Positions 1 through 5,088 of a stretch of DNA of 5,088 nucleotides are shown piece after piece. Origin of the DNA: an uncultured Bacteroidota bacterium (GTDB lineage: Bacteria; Bacteroidota; Bacteroidia; 2-12-FULL-35-15); contig CAILDT010000801.1 in assembly GCA_903833025.1 (NCBI GenBank), forward strand, positions 1 to 5,088, read 5' to 3'. The position numbers and the translations under genes are program-made. The notes under the pieces were generated by a model that made no database searches, was not told where the DNA came from, and saw nothing but the letters and a program-made list of their open reading frames with translations. The stretch's first letter is position 1, and each line of letters starts with the position of its first letter.

Positions 1-19
1 AATAAATATATATTATAAT

Positions 20-27
20 AAAATTGA
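20..27 (+). promoter_or_regulatory. Mimivirus-type early promoter box AAAATTGA
   Basis: The octamer AAAATTGA is present exactly and lies 44 bases before the ATG at 72. Established knowledge: this is the early-gene promoter core of mimivirus and its relatives, normally found a few tens of bases to about 100 bases upstream of the start codon on the coding strand. Orientation and spacing both fit the small ORF downstream. I saw no other copy on either strand by eye, so it does not appear to be plain compositional noise, but an A+T-rich octamer can arise by chance and no expression data are available. Confidence 0.55.
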
Positions 28-36
28 AATTCATTA

Positions 37-71
37 ACCAATAAATAACCAATAAATAACAAACCAATAAA
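37..71 (+). repeat. Short tandem repeat ACCAATAAATA in the leader of the small ORF
   Basis: Two perfect adjacent copies of the 11-base unit ACCAATAAATA occupy 37-47 and 48-58. After a 4-base interruption, a third shortened copy (ACCAATAAA, 63-71) runs directly into the ATG at 72. The repeat fills the stretch between the AAAATTGA box and the start codon, so it would lie in the 5' untranslated leader. It may be simple slippage in A+T-rich DNA or a translation-enhancing A-rich leader; the sequence cannot decide. Confidence 0.7.
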
Positions 72-392
72 ATGTATTATACACTATTGAATAATCGCAA
101 CCCATGCTGTAATAAAAAAATAATCAAAACCATTTCCTATAAATTATTCAGAACGCGCGTATCCAACAGAATATGTCATATATTATGTACTGCATTATTT
201 GTAATCTATTTATTTACAATTGATGTCATATGGCAAACGAATATTGTATCAATCGTTTTAGAATGGTGTTTTACTATTATACCAATAACAATTATACGAT
301 TTCTTGCGAGAGCTATAAATGTAACACTTCTATTGACCATATCGAGTGAAGTCAGACTCTTATTCAATGCATTTAATTGTATATGCGATTAA
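72..392 (+). CDS. Small hydrophobic protein of unknown function
   Basis: This 106-residue ORF is not recognised. Its first 30 residues are polar and basic. From about residue 34 it is strongly hydrophobic, with likely membrane segments near 34-50, 58-76 and possibly 81-90, so a small membrane protein is plausible. Seven cysteines are present (12, 13, 35, 39, 66, 103, 105), but they form no metal-binding pattern I know. Support for it being real: an early-type promoter box at 20-27, an A-rich leader, and no better ORF on either strand in 1-372. Its 3' end overlaps the racemase stop by 20 bases, tail to tail, much like the overlap at 2339-2352. Against it: A+T-rich DNA readily yields hydrophobic spurious ORFs, and no homology is evident. 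Confidence is moderate to low. Confidence 0.42.
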   Translation: MYYTLLNNRNPCCNKKIIKTISYKLFRTRVSNRICHILCTALFVIYLFTIDVIWQTNIVSIVLEWCFTIIPITIIRFLARAINVTLLLTISSEVRLLFNAFNCICD

Positions 393-1584
393 CGCGATAA
401 CCGGTATGAGAAGTTATTTCAATTGGAATCATTTTACTAATTTTTTCTATATCATATATGGTTTGAGGACAATTCTTTCCATTACCAAAAATGTAAACTA
501 TATCATTCACCTTATCCTTTTCTTTTGCCTCGACAACAATTTGATCCATACTTACTGAACCCAGCATTTTCCGTTTGGTATCATTGATATAAACATACAT
601 CTTATTAGAGGCATTTCGTGGAATAATATCGGCATAACCAATTGGTACAATGGCTATCCGCATATTGCGCGGCGCTTTATAGGTCCAATCATAACCGATA
701 CCTTCTCCTTTTTTCACATCCTTTAATTGGATAATATATGATGTCAATGTCGTAGCTAATTTTAATTCTGGTTGTTTAATAATAGTTGTACCATATAAAG
801 CTTGTCCCGAACGAGCTAGTGTAAAATCCGATACATCGTAATTAAAACAAGCTAATGAATTTGCAATATGCACTAACGGTGGTCTAATATTTATTTCTGC
901 TAATCTCTCGCGCAAATCGCGGAATTTTCGCAATTGTTCATTGACAATTGGACTATTTTTTATTTGTGAACAAACTAAATGTGACATCATTCCGACGAGT
1001 TCTATTTTATCGCACTTAATAACTTCTTGAAAAGCTTCCAATGCTTTATCGTACGTAATACCGGCGCGATTAATACCGGTATCCACAAACATCGTGACCT
1101 TAATTTTCTTTGACAAATTGTGAGGTATCATTTGAATGAACTTCTGTATTATAGTTTCATCAAAAATGGCAATATCTAAATCTAAATGCATCGCGTCTTT
1201 TATTTCAGGACCATCAATATCATAAAGCCATGATAAAATCCGCCCATTATCACCATTTTTTCGCAATAAAATGGCTTCGCCCAAAGTGGCTACACCAATA
1301 TATTTTGATCCAAAGCGTCGCACAATTTTTGCCATTTCCAATAAACCATTCCCATACGCATTCGCTTTTAAGACAGGCATAATATCTGTTTTGGCGTGAC
1401 TGCTTAATACATTAATATTATGCTTAATGGCTGAAATGTCAATAGAAGCTTTAATATCTTTATCGCGTGAAGGAATTCCTGTAATAATTTTATTATTACG
1501 ACGTGTTTTACCTCGACGTGTTTTACCTCGACGTGTTTTATTTCTGTCTCTATTCATATATCCACGTTTTAACGTCCCCTTCAT
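373..1584 (-). CDS. alr: Alanine racemase (PLP-dependent, fold type III) with basic N-terminal repeat tail
   Basis: The enzyme interconverts L- and D-alanine using pyridoxal phosphate. Numbered from the ATG at 1584 (403 residues), the PLP-lysine motif VLKANAYG puts Lys73 and Tyr77 at the start of the TIM barrel. DTGINRAG supplies Arg173, SHL supplies His202, HIANS supplies phosphate-binding Ser243, and ARSGQALYG supplies Arg258. GIGYDWTY supplies the catalytic Tyr298 of the C-terminal beta domain. PIGYADIIPR and SMDQ (Met346-Asp347) complete the substrate-site signatures. All residues expected of an active racemase appear present. The conserved domain starts near residue 44, and the preceding tail is very basic with a KTRRG repeat; usual family length is about 355-390. 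I chose 1584 because the longer in-frame start at 1653 would run into the divergent nuclease gene; the ATG at 1557 (394 residues) is also possible. Function is confident; the specificity for alanine is inferred from family motifs. Confidence 0.93.
   Translation of the reverse strand: MKGTLKRGYMNRDRNKTRRGKTRRGKTRRNNKIITGIPSRDKDIKASIDISAIKHNINVLSSHAKTDIMPVLKANAYGNGLLEMAKIVRRFGSKYIGVATLGEAILLRKNGDNGRILSWLYDIDGPEIKDAMHLDLDIAIFDETIIQKFIQMIPHNLSKKIKVTMFVDTGINRAGITYDKALEAFQEVIKCDKIELVGMMSHLVCSQIKNSPIVNEQLRKFRDLRERLAEINIRPPLVHIANSLACFNYDVSDFTLARSGQALYGTTIIKQPELKLATTLTSYIIQLKDVKKGEGIGYDWTYKAPRNMRIAIVPIGYADIIPRNASNKMYVYINDTKRKMLGSVSMDQIVVEAKEKDKVNDIVYIFGNGKNCPQTIYDIEKISKMIPIEITSHTGYRVNRIYN
1499..1540 (-). 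repeat. 15-bp tandem repeat encoding KTRRG units
   Basis: The plus-strand unit CGACGTGTTTTACCT is repeated perfectly: 1499-1513, 1514-1528 and a 12-base third copy at 1529-1540, about 2.8 copies. It lies in frame within the racemase gene and encodes KTRRG, KTRRG, KTRR at about residues 16-29, before the catalytic domain. Perfect identity at the DNA level, including synonymous positions, suggests recent slippage or expansion rather than old conserved protein sequence. Confidence 0.9.
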
Positions 1585-1611
1585 ATTATAATATTCTTTT
1601 ATTATAATATG
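1582..1611. promoter_or_regulatory. Divergent start region: perfect 11-bp inverted repeat with both ATGs at its ends
   Basis: CATATTATAAT (1582-1592) and ATTATAATATG (1601-1611) are perfect reverse complements, separated by the 8-base spacer ATTCTTTT. The outermost three bases of each arm are the start codons of the racemase (minus strand) and the EEP protein (plus strand), so only 24 bases separate the two genes. Each arm holds a TATAAT-like A/T core facing either way. A shared bidirectional promoter with near-leaderless transcripts is the simplest reading. The promoters could instead lie inside the neighbouring coding sequences, or the racemase could start at 1557. Confidence 0.6.
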
Positions 1612-2352
1612 AAAATTCTCTCTTGGAATATATTGGCGAATGAATTTATTCAAGAGAGATACTATACCATGATACCCTCACAACTTTTATTTAATCGGCA
1701 GAAAAGACAAGAGCGTATTATTGAGACCTTAAAACAAACGGAGGCCGATCTAATGCTCCTACAAGAAGTGATGCAATCCGAATATAATTTATTACATAGT
1801 GAGTTTAACAAGACATATCATTTAATAAGAGGAAAATATATTCAATGGCAGAAAAATAAACGCAATTATAGTGGCAACGTCATTTTATTAAGAAAAAATA
1901 TGTTTTCACCAGCTAAAAATTCTATCGATTTAGGGTTTGGTCTAGCGATTCAATGTCATTTTTTAAACAATAATGAAATACCTCTATTAATTCTTAATGT
2001 ACATTTAGACGATTTGACTCAAAAAAACCGTTTACAGCAAATAAAAGAGCTAGAACCGTTGCTACTAAGTCAATATCATGCAAAAATTATTCTTGGCGGC
2101 GATTTTAATGAACATTATACACCGGCAGCTAGACTTTATAAGACTTTATCTACCAACTACCATTTAACTACATATAATCGTGAGCCGACTTATTACATAG
2201 AAAAGAAAATGTGCATTGATCATATTCTGTTAAAAGGTTTTGCTAAAAAAAAAATAGATAGCAAAGTCATCAATGATTTCGGCGATGACGTTGTCCAACA
2301 ATTTACCAATTACGGTTCAGACCATTTACCTGTGATGCTTACTTCAAAATAA
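1609..2352 (+). CDS. Endonuclease/exonuclease/phosphatase family protein, CCR4/nocturnin-like
   Basis: This 247-residue protein carries the full set of EEP catalytic signatures in order: SWN with Asn7, LLQEV with metal-binding Glu53, LNVHLDD with His132, GGDFNEH with Asp165 and Asn167, CIDHILL with Asp204, and GSDHLPV with Asp238-His239. These give a Mg2+-dependent phosphodiesterase fold. The opening SWNILANEF, the ADLMLLQEV block and the GGDFN...LY..L stretch resemble the CCR4/nocturnin/Angel branch, whose members shorten poly(A) tails or cleave related phosphodiesters. At 247 residues it is shorter than the usual CCR4 catalytic domain of roughly 350, so insert loops are missing and the substrate cannot be assigned. 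There is no signal peptide, leucine-rich repeat or other partner domain. A role in mRNA turnover or host shutoff during infection is inference. The ATG at 1609 starts directly at the conserved first strand, so the start is secure. Confidence 0.88.
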   Translation: MKILSWNILANEFIQERYYTMIPSQLLFNRQKRQERIIETLKQTEADLMLLQEVMQSEYNLLHSEFNKTYHLIRGKYIQWQKNKRNYSGNVILLRKNMFSPAKNSIDLGFGLAIQCHFLNNNEIPLLILNVHLDDLTQKNRLQQIKELEPLLLSQYHAKIILGGDFNEHYTPAARLYKTLSTNYHLTTYNREPTYYIEKKMCIDHILLKGFAKKKIDSKVINDFGDDVVQQFTNYGSDHLPVMLTSK

Positions 2353-5088
2353 ACCGGAGCTCTCCTCGCGCCTCTTTACCTTTTCCCGTAATAATTAAAT
2401 CGGCCACTTTTTCCGGATTACCATTAACATAGCTGTCGTAATCATAGACTTCATTCGTTTTCGGATTGAGCGCATATTTCACGCCATCTAATTCTAAAGG
2501 TTTCGCCTTCCATGTCACTTCTTTCTTATTTTTATCCGCTATCGCGTCCGATTGTTCTTCGGCAAAAGACGGTTCAAAAGCGAATTTTGCCGAGTCATTG
2601 GAGCCAAATGCAAAACATTGGAGTTTTTCCGAGGCATTCGACTTTAAATGCAAGGCACAATCAATTGAGGCTTCTTTCACCGCTTTCAAAATATTCGTCG
2701 CAATGGATTCTTTTGCTGTCGCAATTTCGTATAACGTCTCGTCGGTCGATACAGGTGTCACATCATCTTTCCGGCTCTTATCATGCAGCCGCAATTCAAT
2801 CGTATCGTCACTGGTCAATTGTTTTTTAGAAAAGGTCATTAAATACAGGAAGACTGTCACCGTCCTAAGCTCCACCGGCAAGTCTTGGTGGCTGCAAATA
2901 CGTCTAGCGCGGCCAATCACCTGTTCAATTCTGACGGGATGCCAATAAGGCTCCGTAATATGGACGTAGCGAACATTCTTTAGAGAGATACCTTCGGCTC
3001 CGGAGGAGGTAATCATCAAGACTTTAATTATCTCGCCCAAGTTATTATTCGGCGAAATTGTCTTTAATTTCCGGACAATCGTCTCCGGTACATATTTCCA
3101 AGCATTGTTCAAGACATTACGAATGATTTCCTTTTCCTCCGGAGTCTCCGTGCCGGTATATAAAGCAAATGTTGGTTTGCCCACATCCGCTTCCGGTATA
3201 GCCAGCTGCCATGTTTCACCCGTTTTCTTTATTTTAAATTGTGTGAAACCATTCGCCTCCAAGACTAATTTTAAGATGCCGATGCCTTCTAGGGCGCGAA
3301 ATTGCGTATAAATCAGATGAATTCCTTGATGCCCTTCGTCTTGAATATTTTCCAAGATATTAAGAAATTTCGGGCTATAAACTTGTAATCCTTCCGGTGT
3401 CAAATATTTCTCTTTCTTCTGGTCTAACGCTTTGAGTGCATTTTGAATGCGGTCTTTATAGGCTATTTTTCCGGCGGGTGCTGCGGTTGCGCCCATCGGC
3501 GCCGCAAGTGCTCCGGTGCCTTCCGCTTCCAGCTCATCCAAATCGTCGAGGGCTTCATCTCGATTTGCTTTCTCGGCATTCGATAAAGCATCTAAAGTAT
3601 CCTCGTCTACTTTATCGGCTGTAATTGCGCCTTCCAAGTCGGTTTCTTCGCCTAATTTATTCTTTTTATCGGGCATTGGGCGCGCGATCGCTGGCCGCGG
3701 AAAAACAAAGTTACAAAAAGCTCGGGAAAAAATTCGATACGTCGAGACAGTATTTTCATATAAATCGTCTACGCCCGGTTTCTTTACCTTGTTCTTCTTC
3801 GCATTATCTTTTTCGATTTTTCGCTCTTGAATACGGGCTTCTTCGTAAATGCCAAACTGAAAATCACTCATCTCTATTTTAATCACTTGAAAATCCGCCG
3901 GATTTTGTTTAGAATATTTCGGCATTAAGCTCTCCTGTGCACTGCGAAAATAAGAATTTAAGCCCAGAATACGGCGTTTAAACATACTGGGATTTTTCAT
4001 CTCCCCATTCGCTTGAATAAAATAATTCTTAAATTCATCTAAATTATCGGGCAAAGCTTTATATTCGTGCACCGCTACGCCGCTGGGTTGTACTTTTATA
4101 TTACTTTTCTTCAAAATGCGCGTGACTAATTCTATAAATAAAGCATCACTGATTTCGCCGCGTTCCCCGATCTCCAATTTAACACCTGCATATGTATTAT
4201 CTTTCGCGGCGGCTTTATTCACAAAGCCGAAAGGATTTCGCGTAATCACTAAGGTCGTCGAAGATGGTTTATATTCTATTAAATCGACTATATTCCCCCC
4301 TAATACGGTGCTTTTAAAGAGTGACTGAAAATAGGCTGTATTAATCTGTCGTTGTTCCATAATATCTAATTTAAAAGACCAACTAGTAATAAACCCTCGC
4401 AAAATATTAAACAGAATACTGATTTCATTCGGAAAGTTAATCATCGGTGTACCGGTTAATAAGATGATTTTCACATTTTGGGCTTTCATTAGAAGGGTGT
4501 AAAGAGTTAAAGCGATGGCCTCTTTTTTCTTTCCCAACTTGTTGACAATCCGCCCGACCAAATTATGCGCTTCATCAATAATCACGACTGAATTATCAAA
4601 GGGATTGACGGTATTATTTTTACTTAATTCGGCGATTTTGGCCTTTAAGCGGGGATTATTATAATTAATAAAGCGATATTTATGCATAATCATTTGATCA
4701 ATTTGCTCATCCAGTTTTAATTTATCCGCGGGCGGCAACTCATCATAATTTGACGGTTTACTCATATTAATTAGCCAAGCCCCGCCATTTTTATTAATAT
4801 AATCGACTGAAATAGATAAGACATTTGACAAGGTCTCGACTAATTCAGTCTCCTTCTCAGCAGACTCCAGACCTTTTGTGGGGATAAACTCCCAGAATTG
4901 ATTTTTCCGGTATAATTCATCACCGCATTTCTTCAATTCTTCACGATAGTTCACTTGGAGCGAAGCGGGTGTCATCACAATAACTGGTTTACTGGTTTTT
5001 AAGCCTTCGGCGATGGCAATCGATGAACAAGTTTTACCGGACCCTAGACCATGATAGAGTAATAGACCACGATAAGGAGTATATATAT
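2339..5088 (-). CDS. D6/D11-like SNF2-family superfamily 2 helicase, N-terminus beyond the window (partial)
   Basis: The reading frame is open to the right edge, so the gene is 5'-truncated; at least 915 residues are visible. The first visible segment reads TPYRGLLLYHGLGSGKTCSS, giving Walker A (GLGSGKT) at 5030-5050. Walker B/motif II is IIDEAH (DEAH at 4565-4576), motif III is LLTGTPMINFPNE near 4430-4470, motif V is ITSSGAEGISL and motif VI is QVIGRARR, both within about 2895-3015. After the helicase core come an SIDC-containing helical region and a C-terminal module around YALNPKTNEVYDYDSY. This arrangement matches poxvirus D6/D11-like ATPases of giant viruses, which act in early transcription initiation or termination and are often packaged in virions. 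An acidic, Ala/Gly-rich linker (about 3470-3676) separates the two RecA-like lobes. The stop overlaps the end of the EEP gene tail to tail by 14 bases. Which D6/D11-like paralogue this is cannot be settled without the N-terminus. Confidence 0.92.
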   Translation of the reverse strand, partial: IYTPYRGLLLYHGLGSGKTCSSIAIAEGLKTSKPVIVMTPASLQVNYREELKKCGDELYRKNQFWEFIPTKGLESAEKETELVETLSNVLSISVDYINKNGGAWLINMSKPSNYDELPPADKLKLDEQIDQMIMHKYRFINYNNPRLKAKIAELSKNNTVNPFDNSVVIIDEAHNLVGRIVNKLGKKKEAIALTLYTLLMKAQNVKIILLTGTPMINFPNEISILFNILRGFITSWSFKLDIMEQRQINTAYFQSLFKSTVLGGNIVDLIEYKPSSTTLVITRNPFGFVNKAAAKDNTYAGVKLEIGERGEISDALFIELVTRILKKSNIKVQPSGVAVHEYKALPDNLDEFKNYFIQANGEMKNPSMFKRRILGLNSYFRSAQESLMPKYSKQNPADFQVIKIEMSDFQFGIYEEARIQERKIEKDNAKKNKVKKPGVDDLYENTVSTYRIFSRAFCNFVFPRPAIARPMPDKKNKLGEETDLEGAITADKVDEDTLDALSNAEKANRDEALDDLDELEAEGTGALAAPMGATAAPAGKIAYKDRIQNALKALDQKKEKYLTPEGLQVYSPKFLNILENIQDEGHQGIHLIYTQFRALEGIGILKLVLEANGFTQFKIKKTGETWQLAIPEADVGKPTFALYTGTETPEEKEIIRNVLNNAWKYVPETIVRKLKTISPNNNLGEIIKVLMITSSGAEGISLKNVRYVHITEPYWHPVRIEQVIGRARRICSHQDLPVELRTVTVFLYLMTFSKKQLTSDDTIELRLHDKSRKDDVTPVSTDETLYEIATAKESIATNILKAVKEASIDCALHLKSNASEKLQCFAFGSNDSAKFAFEPSFAEEQSDAIADKNKKEVTWKAKPLELDGVKYALNPKTNEVYDYDSYVNGNPEKVADLIITGKGKEARGELRFILK
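3470..3676 (-). other. Acidic then Ala/Gly/Pro-rich low-complexity linker inside the helicase
   Basis: About 69 codons between the helicase lobes begin with MPDKKNKLGEE, pass through an Asp/Glu-dense stretch (DDLDELEAE) and end in a small-residue tract (GTGALAAPMGATAAPAG). It contains no helicase motif and is probably disordered or partly helical. The DNA is locally G+C-rich: 41 of 60 bases in 3481-3540 are G or C, against 7 of 60 in 1-60. It is best read as a lineage-specific insertion or spacer within the protein. Confidence 0.7.

Noticed and set aside
206..391. Minus-strand open frame opposite the small hydrophobic ORF
   Set aside because: It has a single internal ATG giving about 44 residues, no recognisable motif and no promoter box; the plus-strand ORF is longer and has an upstream AAAATTGA.
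346..558. 70-residue plus-strand ORF
   Set aside because: Almost entirely antisense to the conserved 3' part of the racemase gene; it is a shadow frame.
1585..1653. Longer racemase start at 1653 (426 residues)
   Set aside because: It would overlap the first 45 bases of the EEP gene head to head, and the added 23 residues show no conserved feature. The ATG at 1584 fits the divergent arrangement better.
2352..2366. GGAGCTCTCC-like possible hairpin terminator just after the EEP stop
   Set aside because: Only the 6-base GAGCTC core is self-complementary; it is too short to support a terminator call.
2466..2948. 160- and 105-residue plus-strand ORFs in 2466-2948
   Set aside because: Both lie fully antisense to the helicase C-terminal region, which has clear helicase family motifs; no independent domain or start signal is seen.
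3105..4328. Further plus-strand ORFs at 3105-3311, 3436-3624, 3516-3830, 3625-3882 and 4116-4328
   Set aside because: All are antisense shadows of the helicase. Several sit opposite the G+C-rich linker, where stop codons are rarer on the other strand.
2339..4978. Helicase as a complete 879-residue protein starting at a GTG at 4978
   Set aside because: Codons upstream stay open to the window edge and encode the Walker A motif and its conserved surroundings, so the GTG is an internal valine codon and the gene is truncated by the window.
1..5088. tRNA, rRNA, CRISPR array, insertion sequence or toxin-antitoxin/defence system
   Set aside because: No cloverleaf, spaced direct repeats, terminal inverted repeats with transposase, or defence-type domains were visible on either strand.

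Overview
The window looks like a piece of a large nucleocytoplasmic DNA virus genome (Nucleocytoviricota), most likely in or near the mimivirus-like order Imitervirales. Three observations support this. The right half encodes an incomplete D6/D11-type SNF2-like superfamily 2 helicase, a family typical of these viruses. A perfect copy of the mimivirus early-promoter octamer AAAATTGA lies upstream of a small ORF at the left end. Genes are very tightly packed, with a 24-bp divergent gap and short convergent overlaps. No host-type genes, tRNAs, rRNAs, CRISPR arrays or transposases were seen. The viral assignment is an inference from gene content and motifs, not from a database match.

Layout: (1) 1-71 is an extremely A+T-rich leader with the AAAATTGA box and a short tandem repeat. 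(2) 72-392 (+) is a small, unrecognised, hydrophobic ORF. (3) 373-1584 (-) is a complete fold-type III PLP-dependent alanine racemase with all the catalytic residues I could check and a basic KTRRG-repeat N-terminal extension. (4) 1585-1608 is a 24-bp divergent gap inside a perfect 11-bp inverted repeat whose outer ends are the two ATG codons. (5) 1609-2352 (+) is a complete CCR4/nocturnin-like endonuclease/exonuclease/phosphatase (EEP) family enzyme. (6) 2339-5088 (-) is the helicase, with its 3' end inside the window and its N-terminus running off the right edge.

The helicase and the EEP nuclease both fit nucleic-acid metabolism: viral transcription, and possibly mRNA turnover. The alanine racemase is the outlier. 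It is a bacterial-style amino-acid enzyme in a viral context, divergently paired with the nuclease. No gene for using D-alanine (such as a D-Ala-D-Ala ligase) is visible, so its role is open. No multi-gene defence system or other obvious new system is present; the most notable items are the viral racemase with its repeat tail and the symmetric divergent start-codon palindrome.
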